Source of the DNA: Sphingopyxis microcysteis
GTDB lineage: Bacteria; Pseudomonadota; Alphaproteobacteria; Sphingomonadales; Sphingomonadaceae
NCBI RefSeq assembly: GCF_012274265.1
Contig: NZ_JAANYY010000002.1
Location: 682,001 to 746,000 of the forward strand
DNA: 64,000 bases
Direction of reading: 5' to 3'
This document shows positions 1-8,386 of the stretch, one piece after another. The position numbers and the translations under genes are program-made. The notes under the pieces were generated by a model that saw only the letters and a list, made by a program, of their open reading frames with translations, did not search any database and was not told the DNA's origin. The first letter of the stretch is position 1; every line of letters starts with the position of its first letter.

Positions 1-207
1 CATCAGATGGTTGTAGTTGTGCGCCTTCCACTGCACTTCGGCAGGCAAGACATCGTCGAGCCCCCTGCCGGTCGTCCCCACCAGATTCTTCGCGTCGATC
101 TTGGCGCGCTGCATGGCGGGAATGCGTGTCGCATACATCCACACCCACATGGTCATCGACCAAAGCGCGAGCGTGGCGACCGGCCCAAGAATGTCGTTCG
201 TATCCAT
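1..207 (-). CDS. MAPEG-like small membrane protein (3' end off window)
   Basis: Only the first 69 codons are in the window; the frame leaves at the left edge. The protein starts MDTNDILGPV, has one hydrophobic segment at about residues 8-26, then the stretch GRGLDDVLPAEVQWKAHNYN. That stretch matches GRGVDLENVLPPTINWKSHN in the gene directly upstream on the same strand, so the two are tandem paralogues 13 bases apart. MAPEG proteins are small four-helix membrane proteins, some of them glutathione-dependent. No substrate can be assigned. The family call rests mainly on similarity to the complete neighbour. Confidence 0.7.
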   Translation of the reverse strand, partial: MDTNDILGPVATLALWSMTMWVWMYATRIPAMQRAKIDAKNLVGTTGRGLDDVLPAEVQWKAHNYNHLM

Positions 208-220
208 ATATTGTCTCCCC

Positions 221-652
221 TCAACCCAATGTGGCGATCACCGCCAGCAAAGCCAGCGCGATCAGACAGAAGGTCGCCAGCGCAAAGATCGCGAAGCGCA
301 CCGGGATCCGGTTGACCGTCGCCTGCCAGAGGCTGTGGACGATGCGCAGCACGACATAGGCCCATGCAAGCCCGCGCGTCAGATCGGTGCTGCCCCCCGA
401 CAGGTGCAGAAAGATGATCACGGCGTAGAACAGCGTCGGCTGTTCGAGCAGATGCGTATAATTGTGCGATTTCCAGTTGATCGTCGGCGGCAGCACATTT
501 TCCAGGTCGACCCCGCGCCCGCCTGGCGGCGCGGCGCTGAGGTCGACGCCCGCTTTCGACATCGCCGAAAAACGGGTGACGGCGACCCAGCCGAGCATGA
601 TGAGTGTCCACAGCGCGAGGACCGCGCCGGGTGCCAGCAGATTTTCAGGCAT
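221..652 (-). CDS. MAPEG family membrane protein
   Basis: A 143-residue protein with four predicted membrane segments (about residues 8-26, 72-88, 92-110 and 118-140), the size and layout of MAPEG proteins (microsomal glutathione S-transferase/FLAP-like). The loop after helix 1 carries NWKSHNYTHLLEQPTLFYAV, in which the N-x-x-E-x-P-x-x-F/Y pattern is typical of the family. The start ATG follows a GGGGAA-containing leader. It is the first gene of a tandem pair with the partial paralogue downstream. Enzymatic activity cannot be inferred; many bacterial members have no known substrate. Confidence 0.8.
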   Translation of the reverse strand: MPENLLAPGAVLALWTLIMLGWVAVTRFSAMSKAGVDLSAAPPGGRGVDLENVLPPTINWKSHNYTHLLEQPTLFYAVIIFLHLSGGSTDLTRGLAWAYVVLRIVHSLWQATVNRIPVRFAIFALATFCLIALALLAVIATLG

Positions 653-717
653 TTTGTTCCCCCTCCCAGAATGGACGCGATGCTAGGGCGCGCGCGCCGC
701 AATGCAATCGCCGAAAT

Positions 718-1878
718 TCAGCCCTGCCGGGCGGCGAGTTCGGCGCGGATCGCGGCGCCATCGCCATCGACCTTTGGCGCAAGGCCGAGGTCGCGGGCGG
801 GCGCGGCGCCATATTTCACCGGCGGCTGCATTTCGTGGAACGCGCCGACGTCGGGGTGGACGCGCGGCCGGAAAAAGCCGGTCGCGGAGAAATGCGGATC
901 GTCCTTGATGTCCTGCAGGTCGCGCGCCGCCATCGCGGGGATGTCGTTTGCCGCGAACAGCGCCAGCCATTCGGCGGTTGTCTTGGCCGGGGTCTTGCGC
1001 GCGATCTCGCGGTAAACGATCGGCATATGCTGGCCCTTCGCCTTCGCCGCCTCGAACTCGGGCGTTTCGGTCAGCCCCGCGCTGCCGAGGATTGCCATCA
1101 GCCGCGCGGTCGATTCGGGGGTGTAGGGAACGATCGCAAGATAGCCGTCGCTCGTTGGAAAGGGCTGGCGCGTCGGATCGAGCTGGCGCGGATAGCCCGC
1201 GAGACCGAGCGGCGGGTCGAGCGCGGCGTCGCGCAGATGTTCGGTCAGCATGAACGATGCAAAACATTCGAACATCGGCACCTCGACTGCCTGTCCCTCG
1301 CCGGTGCGCAGCTTGTGGATCAGCGCCGCGAGAATGGCCTGCGTGCCGAACTGTCCCGCGATCTTGTCGGCGATCAGCGACGGGAAATAGCGCGGGCGCG
1401 GGTCGCCATCGACGCGCGGCAGCAGGCTGGTGGTGCCGGTCGCGGCCTGGATGACATCGTCATAGGCCTGGAGATCGGCATAGGGGCCGTCCTGCCCGAA
1501 GCCGGTGCCATGGACATAGATGATGTCGTCCTTGATCGCCTTGCAGCCGGCATAGTCGAACCCCAGCTTGGCGATCGCCTTGCCGCGGACATTGTGGAAA
1601 AACACGTCGGCGGTGGCGACGAGGTCGCGGAGCACCGCGGCATCGTCGGGTTTTTTGAGGTCGAGCGCGATCGAGCGCTTGCCGCGATTCACCGTCAGAT
1701 GGATCGATCCCATCGTCGGATCGGGAACCCCGCTGCCCAGATAGCGCGAGATGTCCCCCGTTCCCGGCGTTTCGACCTTGATCACCTCGGCGCCAAGATC
1801 GGCGAGCATTTGCGTCGCATAGGGGCCAAAAATCACGGTGGTGAGGTCGACGATACGGATGCCGGACAGCATGGTCAC
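718..1878 (-). CDS. CaiB/BaiF-type (class III) CoA-transferase
   Basis: A 386-residue protein starting TMLSGIRIVDLTTVIFGPYA, the usual opening of family III CoA-transferases and alpha-methylacyl-CoA racemases. GPYATQMLADLGAEVIKVE and NRGKRSIALDLK are family hallmarks. Asp171 (SLIADKIAG) aligns with the catalytic aspartate that forms the acyl anhydride. These enzymes move CoA between carboxylic acids, or epimerise 2-methylacyl-CoA. The substrate is not evident and the neighbours (MAPEG genes, MFS exporter) do not define a pathway. The frame opens at GTG 1878; an ATG two codons later (1872) is an equally good start. Confidence 0.88.
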   Translation of the reverse strand: MTMLSGIRIVDLTTVIFGPYATQMLADLGAEVIKVETPGTGDISRYLGSGVPDPTMGSIHLTVNRGKRSIALDLKKPDDAAVLRDLVATADVFFHNVRGKAIAKLGFDYAGCKAIKDDIIYVHGTGFGQDGPYADLQAYDDVIQAATGTTSLLPRVDGDPRPRYFPSLIADKIAGQFGTQAILAALIHKLRTGEGQAVEVPMFECFASFMLTEHLRDAALDPPLGLAGYPRQLDPTRQPFPTSDGYLAIVPYTPESTARLMAILGSAGLTETPEFEAAKAKGQHMPIVYREIARKTPAKTTAEWLALFAANDIPAMAARDLQDIKDDPHFSATGFFRPRVHPDVGAFHEMQPPVKYGAAPARDLGLAPKVDGDGAAIRAELAARQG

Positions 1879-1984
1879 GCGGTGGCCCCCAACTGGTTCG
1901 ACTTCGATGCCATCCTATGCCTCTCCATTTCCCAACTCGGCCAGAATGGTTGCAGAAGGAAACCGAAAAGGCAATCGGTCGTCC

Positions 1985-3307
1985 CTATTGCTGGGCGGCA
2001 TTCTCGTCGAGCGGCGCTCCCGCCGCATAGGCTGCGGAAATCTGGCGATAGGCTTGCGACCGGAACGCCGCGAGCGTCGCCAGCACGCCGAACAGGCCGG
2101 TGATCGTGAACACGATCGCAATGCCACGTTCGGCACCGCGCCCGTACCAGTCGCCGATCATCTCGGCCCCCGCGCCGCTGGTCATCAGCGGGACGAAGAG
2201 GAACTGGGTCAGCGGGGCGATGAGGAAAGCGGTCAGCGGCGAGGCCGCCTGTTCGACCGATTGGGCAAAGCCGAAGACGCGGCCCTGCCGCTCGAACGGC
2301 ACCACCTTCTGCAACGTGGTCTGCTCGGCGGCTTCGGCATAGGGGCCGAGGAAAAGCCAGATGAAGCAACCGATCGTCAGCAGGATGATCGACGACTGGA
2401 TCGTGAACACGGCCGCAACCGCCCATACGATCAGGTTGACAAGCAGCAGCGTGCGCACCGGATTGGCGCCAAGGCCGGTGCGCGCGATCACCATCCCCGC
2501 GAGAATGAAGGCGCAGGATACAAAGGCCCAGAGCAGCCCCCATTGCTCGACCTTCATCAACGACAGGCCATAAGCGTCCATCAGCGCCATAAAGACGCCG
2601 CCGAGCAGATTGTTAAACGCCGCGAACAGGATCAGCGCGAACAGCCCCGGAATGGCGCGCACGACGCGAAATGTGCCAGCGAGATCGATCCGGCGCGGCG
2701 CGTCATGTGCATCGGCTTCGCGCGGCTCGTCGACAGATACGAACAGGAGGTGGAGCGCGGCGACGAGCGAGAAGATGATAGCGACGGCGAGGGTCGCGAC
2801 CATCCCGCCCCATGCGACGAGGAAACCGCTGATCGCTGAGGTTGTCAGGAAACCGATGCCGCTGACCATCCCGACCAGCCCGTTCGCCTTGTCGCGCCGA
2901 TCGGCGGGCACGAGCAGGGTGACGAGCGTTGGCAGCGCGATCATGCGAATATTGCCGACGATGACGCCGAGCATCGTCAAGAGGACGAACAGCCATAGCG
3001 CGACGCTGTCGGTCGCGGCGACGCGAATAGCGGGATCGATCGCATAGGCGCCGAGCGCGGCGGCATATATCGCCAGCGACGCGATGCTGGAGACCAGCAT
3101 CATGCTGCGCTTGCGATGATGATCGACCAGGCTGCCGAACCAGATGCCCAGCGCCCCGGTGAGCACCAGATAGATGCCCGCGATCATCCCCGTCGCGAAC
3201 ACCGACCGCGTTTCGAGGAAGATCCAGAACGTGATCGCAAACCACACCGTGAAGTTGGTGATGTTGGCGATCAGATTGTTGATGAGGAGGTGGTGAAAGG
3301 GACGCAT
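1985..3307 (-). CDS. MFS transporter
   Basis: A 440-residue protein with about 12 hydrophobic segments. The first cytoplasmic loop has GSLVDHHRKRS, a degenerate form of MFS motif A (GxLxDRxGRR). The overall layout, with a short N-terminus and a middle loop at about residues 195-215 (DEPREADAHDAPRRIDLAGT), resembles the MFS_3/EntS-like exporter group rather than sugar porters. It is probably a drug or metabolite exporter of the inner membrane. It lies upstream of the CoA-transferase on the same strand with a gap of about 100 bases, so co-transcription is possible but not shown. Substrate unknown. Confidence 0.85.
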   Translation of the reverse strand: MRPFHHLLINNLIANITNFTVWFAITFWIFLETRSVFATGMIAGIYLVLTGALGIWFGSLVDHHRKRSMMLVSSIASLAIYAAALGAYAIDPAIRVAATDSVALWLFVLLTMLGVIVGNIRMIALPTLVTLLVPADRRDKANGLVGMVSGIGFLTTSAISGFLVAWGGMVATLAVAIIFSLVAALHLLFVSVDEPREADAHDAPRRIDLAGTFRVVRAIPGLFALILFAAFNNLLGGVFMALMDAYGLSLMKVEQWGLLWAFVSCAFILAGMVIARTGLGANPVRTLLLVNLIVWAVAAVFTIQSSIILLTIGCFIWLFLGPYAEAAEQTTLQKVVPFERQGRVFGFAQSVEQAASPLTAFLIAPLTQFLFVPLMTSGAGAEMIGDWYGRGAERGIAIVFTITGLFGVLATLAAFRSQAYRQISAAYAAGAPLDENAAQQ

Positions 3308-3513
3308 GGGCCGACTGGCTTAGCGCCCCCGAGTTCCGGCGTCAGCAACATCTATTCGCGATCGACGGCGCCCCCGGCACCCGGGGCCGAAACCGCGGGG
3401 ACAAGGACGCCGCCGACTGACGGAGATGTGGGTCGCAGAAACGCCGCCAGTGGAAGGATAAGACCCGATTCGGCGGCAAGCCGCATCCTCCATATGAAGG
3501 ATGGGCGCGCGGA

Positions 3514-4596
3514 TCAGCCGGGCGCGCTCGCGCCGATCCGCGCCAGCAGCGCCGCGAGATCGGCCTGCCGCGCGCAGCCCGTCTTTTCCAGTACGCGGCG
3601 AAGCTGGGTTCGCACCGTGCTGATTGCCACATCGCCTTCGGTCGCGAGCGCCTCGGGTGTTTCGCCCGCGGCGATGCCGCGCGCGACGCGCGCCTCGGCG
3701 GGCGTCAGGTCGAACAGCGATTTCATCAACGTCGCGCTCGGCGCCCGGTCGGCCGCGACGGGGATAAGCAGCAGGAGCGCAAAACTGTCGCCGAACACAT
3801 CATGCGCGCCGCGCCGAACGGGAATGACGTGCGCGACGAGACGGGGCAGGCCATCGTCGCCGCGCACTGGAAAGGAGCGGACCATGTCGCCGGCATCCCG
3901 ATCGAGCGCAGCGATGGCGTCGGTCAAAATCCGGTCGGCCTGGCCGTCGCGCAGACGCAGGCGTCCGTACGCGCCCTGTACGACATGGTCGCTGAGGTCG
4001 GCGGCTAGCGGGCTGATTTCCGCCACCTCTCCAGTCGCCTTGAGCAAAAAGGCGGGGAGCTGGAGCGCGGTCAGGGCTTCGCTCGCGCCCTGCGCGCGCT
4101 TGTGCTGGAGCCGCGCACTGACCAGCGCGCTGCGCGCCAGGTGGGGCCGGATCATGTTAAGCCGCGCGACGCTGTCCGGGTCGACCGGGTCATCGGTAAA
4201 GGGGCGTTCGACGCTGAACACGATATTGTCGCCCGTCGGCACCTGCAGCCCGGTCCCCGCCGACCAGCCGAGGCCACGCGGGCGAAAGAAATCTCGATAC
4301 ACGGGGTCGGCGTCGATTTCCGCGTCGCTCCAGAAATCATGTTCGACAAAGAAGGACGGCGCGTCCTGGCTCATCAGGCAGACGCGGCGGCTGCATTTTC
4401 CGAACCAGCCGTCGTTGACATATTCGGCAAACACATCGGCGACCCGATCCGACGCGGTCCAATTCAGCGCCTTGCGGGCCGAGAACAAGAGGCCGCCAAC
4501 GGCCCCCGACAGCGCCGCGACATCGTCGAGCACCGCCGGCCACGCCTCGGGCACCACCGAGCATTCATAGATTCGGTCGATCAGATCGTCCTGCAT
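3514..4596 (-). CDS. LuxR-family transcriptional regulator
   Basis: A 360-residue protein. The C-terminal 60 residues form a LuxR/GerE helix-turn-helix, LTPAEARVARGIAAGETPEA followed by ISTVRTQLRRVLEKTG. The first ~290 residues do not show an obvious acyl-homoserine-lactone pocket and may be a PAS/GAF-like sensor domain; sphingomonads carry many such LuxR solos. It is transcribed divergently from the TauD-like oxygenase gene, and a perfect inverted repeat (4694-4717) lies between them. I infer that it controls the oxygenase/monooxygenase pair, and perhaps itself. The ligand is unknown. Confidence 0.8.
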   Translation of the reverse strand: MQDDLIDRIYECSVVPEAWPAVLDDVAALSGAVGGLLFSARKALNWTASDRVADVFAEYVNDGWFGKCSRRVCLMSQDAPSFFVEHDFWSDAEIDADPVYRDFFRPRGLGWSAGTGLQVPTGDNIVFSVERPFTDDPVDPDSVARLNMIRPHLARSALVSARLQHKRAQGASEALTALQLPAFLLKATGEVAEISPLAADLSDHVVQGAYGRLRLRDGQADRILTDAIAALDRDAGDMVRSFPVRGDDGLPRLVAHVIPVRRGAHDVFGDSFALLLLIPVAADRAPSATLMKSLFDLTPAEARVARGIAAGETPEALATEGDVAISTVRTQLRRVLEKTGCARQADLAALLARIGASAPG

Positions 4597-4693
4597 TCCG
4601 CCCCCGTTGCTGCGACGTCGCGGCGACTTTCGAGTGCCGGAGCGTTTTTTGCAAGGGCGCCCCGGTGAAAATGTGCAAGCGCAGAGGCGTGAT

Positions 4694-4717
4694 ATATTTC
4701 GATGGAGATCGAAATAT
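4694..4717. promoter_or_regulatory. perfect inverted repeat, candidate operator
   Basis: Two 10-base arms, ATATTTCGAT and ATCGAAATAT, separated by GGAG, in the 221-base divergent gap between the LuxR-type regulator and the TauD-like gene. The dyad is exact and AT-rich against a GC-rich background. A second small palindrome, TTCCGGAA, follows at 4746-4753. The size and symmetry fit a dimeric helix-turn-helix site. That the neighbouring regulator binds here is inference. Confidence 0.55.
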
Positions 4718-4817
4718 GAATTGACCGTCCTGTTTAATTCGATAATTCCGGAAATATAGAATCAAAGCGAGCGCGAAGGATGCACGTCCTGCGCGCAAAG
4801 GATTGGAAGGACGGAAA

Positions 4818-5807
4818 ATGGTATCAATCGTGACGTCGCCCGCGCCGTGGCGCGGCGAGGCATTGCAAAACCGGCCCGAGCAGTGGCTCTACCTGCTCGA
4901 TGAAGCCGAAATAGGGGCGGTCGTGACGGCGGCGCAATTGGCGGTTGCAGCGGGCGTGCCGCTGCGGGAGCTGGCGCGCCGCGATTACCCGCTGACCGGG
5001 CTTGAGGCGGCGCTGGATGATTGGCGCGCCCGGATCGATGGCGGCCATGGCATGGTGCTGATCCGCGGGCTTCCGGTGCGGCGCATCGGGCGCGAGGTCG
5101 CGGCGGCGGCCTATTGGCTGATCGGGCTGCATCTCGGCCAGCCGGCCGCGCAGAATCCGGCGGGCGAGATGCTGGTCGACATTCGCGACACCGGCGCACC
5201 GGCCAGCGATCACAATGTCCGCCTGTACAAAACGCGCGCCGAGCTGGCCTTTCACACCGATGGTGCCGACATCATCGGGCTGCTCTGCCTGCGCGGTGCG
5301 CGGGCAGGCGGGGTCAGTCGCATCTGCTCGTCGGTCGAGGTGTATAACCAGGTCGTCGCGCGGCGCCCGGAGCTCGCCCCGCTGATGGAGCGCGAATTCC
5401 ACCATCATGCGCACGGACAATTGGGGCCCGATGGTCCCCAGACCTTCCGTTATCCAATCGTCAGCCGCGATGGCGGGATTTTCCGGATGATGCTGCTGAC
5501 CTGGTATATCCGCAATGCCGCCGAGGATTTTCCCGAGATCGCGGCGCTGACCGACGATGAGCAGAGCCTGCTCGACCTGCTCGAATGGCTGCCCTTCGAG
5601 CCCGGCATGGCGCTCGACATGAATTTTCAGGAAGGCGACATGCAGTTCCTCAAAAACTCGGTCGTGCTGCATGCGCGCACCGATTATGAGGATTGGGACG
5701 CGCCCGACGAAAAGCGGCACCTGCTGCGGCTGTGGCTGAATGTGCCCAAATTTGCCGATGGCGACGACCGGTTGCGGCACGGCTTTGCCGCGCGGGCCAC
5801 CGCATGA
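4818..5807 (+). CDS. TauD/TfdA-like Fe(II)/2-oxoglutarate dioxygenase
   Basis: A 329-residue protein with the iron-binding facial triad in TauD spacing: His146-Thr-Asp148 in ELAFHTDGAD and the distal His285 in SVVLHARTDYED. Arg304 (HLLRLW) is placed to hold 2-oxoglutarate. The family hydroxylates small molecules using O2 and 2-oxoglutarate, for example sulfonates, betaines, aryloxyacids or peptidyl amino acids in natural-product routes. ATG 4818 is preferred over TTG 4803 because GGAAGGA sits 6-12 bases before it. Its stop overlaps the start of the next gene (ATGA), so it is coupled to a flavin monooxygenase. The substrate is unknown. Confidence 0.85.
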   Translation: MVSIVTSPAPWRGEALQNRPEQWLYLLDEAEIGAVVTAAQLAVAAGVPLRELARRDYPLTGLEAALDDWRARIDGGHGMVLIRGLPVRRIGREVAAAAYWLIGLHLGQPAAQNPAGEMLVDIRDTGAPASDHNVRLYKTRAELAFHTDGADIIGLLCLRGARAGGVSRICSSVEVYNQVVARRPELAPLMEREFHHHAHGQLGPDGPQTFRYPIVSRDGGIFRMMLLTWYIRNAAEDFPEIAALTDDEQSLLDLLEWLPFEPGMALDMNFQEGDMQFLKNSVVLHARTDYEDWDAPDEKRHLLRLWLNVPKFADGDDRLRHGFAARATA

Positions 5808-6835
5808 GCGACGTCGATTTTCTGGTGATCGGGGCCGGGCAGGCGGGTCTGGCAGCGGCGCGCCGCTTGCAGCGATCGTGCGCCGACTTCCTGCTGGTCG
5901 ACGCCGCGCCTTCGGTCGGTGGATCGTGGCGGCACTATTATGACAGCCTCGAGCTGTTTTCGCCGGTGCGATATTCGTCGCTGCCCGACCTGGCGATGCC
6001 GGGGGAGCCTTATGCCTATCCACGGCGCGACGATGTCGTCGATTATCTGGAGCGCTATGCGGGGCATTTCGCCTTTCCCGTGCGGCTGGCAACGCGCGTC
6101 GCGGCGGTGACGCGCGATGCTGGCGGCTTTTCGGCCGACATCGGCGGCGGGCAGGCCATCCGCGCGCGGAAACTGGTCGTCGCATCGGGCGCGTTCGGGA
6201 CACCGAACATGCCGACGCTGGCGGGGCAGGGCGATTTTCGCGGGCGTGTCCTGCATTCGTCGGATTATCGCAGCCCCGACGCCTTTCGCGGCCAGCGCGT
6301 GATCGTCGTCGGGGCCGGCAATTCGGCGGTACAGATCGCGGTCGAGCTCTCCGGGCATGCCGACGTCACGCTGGCAGTCCGCGACCGCATTCGCTTTCTG
6401 CCGCAACGGGTGCTCGGCCGCGACGTCCATTGGTGGTTCGACAGGCTGCGCCTGAACAGTCTCAACCTGTTTTCCGATCATGGCGTGCCGATCGTCGACG
6501 ACGGGCGATACAAGGCTGCGTTGCGGGCCAATCGCCCCGCGACGCGGCCGATGTTCCGTGCCTTCAGTCCCGACGGCGTTCTGTGGCCCGACGGCACCGA
6601 GGAGCGGATCGACGCGGTCATTTTTGCCACCGGCTTTCGCCACGCGATGGATTTCCTCAGCCCGTCGGGCGCGCTCGACGCGCATGGCCAGCCGCTGCAT
6701 CGCCGCGGCGTATCGACCGCCGTCCGCGGGCTCGGCTTTGTCGGGCTTTCGGGCCAAAACGGCTTTGCATCGGCGACGCTGCGCGGCGTCGGGCGCGACG
6801 CCGATTACGTCATCCCCCGCATCGCCGCGATGTGA
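5804..6835 (+). CDS. flavin-containing monooxygenase / FAD-NAD(P) oxidoreductase
   Basis: A 343-residue flavoprotein. The N-terminal FAD-binding loop is VIGAGQAGLAAARRL and a second Rossmann motif for NADPH is IVVGAGNSAVQIAVEL. GGSWRHYYDSLELFSPVRYS and FATGFRHAM match the trimethylamine-monooxygenase/CzcO-like branch. The start ATG overlaps the stop of the dioxygenase gene, so the two are translationally coupled and probably act on one substrate in sequence. Frames extending further upstream lie inside the dioxygenase gene and were rejected. The natural substrate cannot be told from sequence; flavin N-hydroxylation, Baeyer-Villiger oxidation and S-oxidation are all possible. Confidence 0.85.
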   Translation: MSDVDFLVIGAGQAGLAAARRLQRSCADFLLVDAAPSVGGSWRHYYDSLELFSPVRYSSLPDLAMPGEPYAYPRRDDVVDYLERYAGHFAFPVRLATRVAAVTRDAGGFSADIGGGQAIRARKLVVASGAFGTPNMPTLAGQGDFRGRVLHSSDYRSPDAFRGQRVIVVGAGNSAVQIAVELSGHADVTLAVRDRIRFLPQRVLGRDVHWWFDRLRLNSLNLFSDHGVPIVDDGRYKAALRANRPATRPMFRAFSPDGVLWPDGTEERIDAVIFATGFRHAMDFLSPSGALDAHGQPLHRRGVSTAVRGLGFVGLSGQNGFASATLRGVGRDADYVIPRIAAM

Positions 6836-6857
6836 ACCGACCGCCGCGCGGCGGCGA

Positions 6858-8051
6858 TCAGAACAGCTTGGTCACCGTCGCGCTGCGGCGTTCCTGTTCG
6901 ACTTCGCCGGTGTAGAGGCTGGCCATCGGTTCGTCGCTGACGACATGGGTCTCGTCCGCGCCAAAGCCGTTGAACTTGGTCCGCATCGCGCAGCCATAGG
7001 CGCCGAGCATGCCGATTTCGATGAAATCGCCCGCCTTGATGTCTGCCGGCAAGAAGAACGGCCCCGCCATATGGTCGAGGTCGTCGCAGGTCGGGCCATA
7101 GAAGCTGAACGGCACCATCTCGGCATCGCTGCCGCCGTCGCGCAGCAGCGAGACCGGGAAACGCCAGCCGACATGCGCGGCATCGAACAGCGCGCCATAG
7201 GCACCGTCGTTGATATAGAGCTCGTCGCCGCGGCGCTTTTCGACGCGGACGATCAGCGAGCTGTACTCCGCCGACAGTGCGCGGCCCGGTTCGCACCACA
7301 GTTCGGCCGAATAGCTGATCGGCAGGCTTTCAAAGCTGCGGTGGATGGTATCGAAATAGGCGCCGAGCGGCGGCGGCTCCATGCCCGGATAGGACGACGG
7401 AAAGCCGCCCCCGACATCGATGATGTCGACGGTGACCGACGCTGCGACGATCGCGGCGCGGACGCGCTCCATCGCCTGCGCATAAGCATGCGGCGTCATC
7501 GCCTGGCTGCCGACGTGGAAGCAGATGCCGAGCGCGTCGGCGGCTTGACGGGTCGCCATCAGCAGCTCGACGACTTCATCGGCTTCGGCGCCGAACTTGG
7601 CCGCGAGGCTGAGCTTCGAATGGTCTGACGAGACGCGCAGGCGGACGAGCAGGTTGAGGTCGGTTGCGCCTTCGGTCGCGCGGACGATCTTTTCGAGTTC
7701 GTCCATCGTGTCGAGCGAGAAGGTGCGCACGCCATGCTTCCAATAGGCTTCGGAAATCGCTTCCTCGGCCTTAACCGGATGCATGAAGCAGAGCGTCGCT
7801 TCGGGGAGCGTGCGCGCGGCCAGCCGCACTTCGGCGATCGAGGCGACGTCATAATGGGTGACGCCCGAATCCCACAGGACGCGCAAAAGGTCGGGCGACG
7901 GATTCGCCTTGACCGCATAAAGGGTCGTGCCGGGAAAGCGGTCGATGAAGAAACGCGCTGCGCGCCGCGCGGCGTGCGGGCGGACAAGCGTGACAGGTTC
8001 GACCGGCGAAAGTGCCTGAATCAGCCCGTGGGCGCTATGATGCTGGTGCAA
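6858..8051 (-). CDS. ornithine decarboxylase (type III PLP, eukaryotic-like fold)
   Basis: A 397-residue fold-III decarboxylase. PLP-binding Lys48 lies in TTLYAVKANPSP, the phosphate-binding glycines in DVGGGFPSSYPG, and the catalytic cysteine in GPTCDDLDHM. It makes putrescine from ornithine; some relatives also take lysine. I chose TTG 8051 (protein LHQHHSAHGL) because a conserved-looking N-terminus begins there and GGGGGT lies just upstream; the open frame to 8249 runs through a structured leader. The carboxyspermidine enzymes nearby use its product. The start is less certain than the function. Confidence 0.88.
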   Translation of the reverse strand: MHQHHSAHGLIQALSPVEPVTLVRPHAARRAARFFIDRFPGTTLYAVKANPSPDLLRVLWDSGVTHYDVASIAEVRLAARTLPEATLCFMHPVKAEEAISEAYWKHGVRTFSLDTMDELEKIVRATEGATDLNLLVRLRVSSDHSKLSLAAKFGAEADEVVELLMATRQAADALGICFHVGSQAMTPHAYAQAMERVRAAIVAASVTVDIIDVGGGFPSSYPGMEPPPLGAYFDTIHRSFESLPISYSAELWCEPGRALSAEYSSLIVRVEKRRGDELYINDGAYGALFDAAHVGWRFPVSLLRDGGSDAEMVPFSFYGPTCDDLDHMAGPFFLPADIKAGDFIEIGMLGAYGCAMRTKFNGFGADETHVVSDEPMASLYTGEVEQERRSATVTKLF

Positions 8052-8200
8052 TGCAAGGGACCCCCAAAAGTGTAACGGTAAACGACAAGGCTGCCTTGCG
8101 GTTATTGGAAGTCCCCCTGGGGCAGCGGAGGGCGATATATTGAGGGGGGTCCCCCCTGTAAAGACCCCATCGCGCAATTTTGTAATAGGCACGTAACGGT
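8052..8200 (-). ncRNA. structured 5' leader of ornithine decarboxylase (speF-like candidate)
   Basis: Upstream of the decarboxylase the minus strand holds alternating G and C blocks: a hairpin at 8143-8157 (AGGGGGG, one base, CCCCCCT), a second CCCC/GGGGG pair at 8113-8122, and GGGGGTCC at the position of the ribosome binding site. The C blocks could pair with the G-rich start region. A leader RNA called speF is known upstream of alphaproteobacterial ornithine decarboxylase genes. Position and style agree, but I could not check the covariance model. The limits given are approximate. Confidence 0.4.
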
Positions 8201-8284
8201 CGGGGCGAAACGGGGCAGCGGTGCGCCGAGCGGGGCAAAGACGCGACAAACAATCGCCTGTCAGCTAGGCTGAGTCCCGATTAT

Positions 8285-8366
8285 GTTCGTCATCCCGGTG
8301 AAGTCCGGGATTTCGACGGTGCATAGGGACGCGACGTTGAGATCCCGGCCTTCGCCGGGTTGACGA
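8285..8366. repeat. palindromic intergenic repeat, CATCCCGG family
   Basis: About 80 bases with imperfect inverted ends, CGTCATCCCGGTGAAG at the left and CTTCGCCGGGTTGACG at the right. The same element recurs at 29901-29984. It lies between the two divergent genes here and its right end touches the start region of the cNMP/reductase fusion gene, artificially extending that reading frame. Confidence 0.8.
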
Positions 8367-8386
8367 TGAAGGGATGCTGGCAGCTC

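Noticed and set aside
604-2103. 499-codon plus frame over the CoA-transferase
   Set aside because: The minus-strand CoA-transferase has the full family signature.
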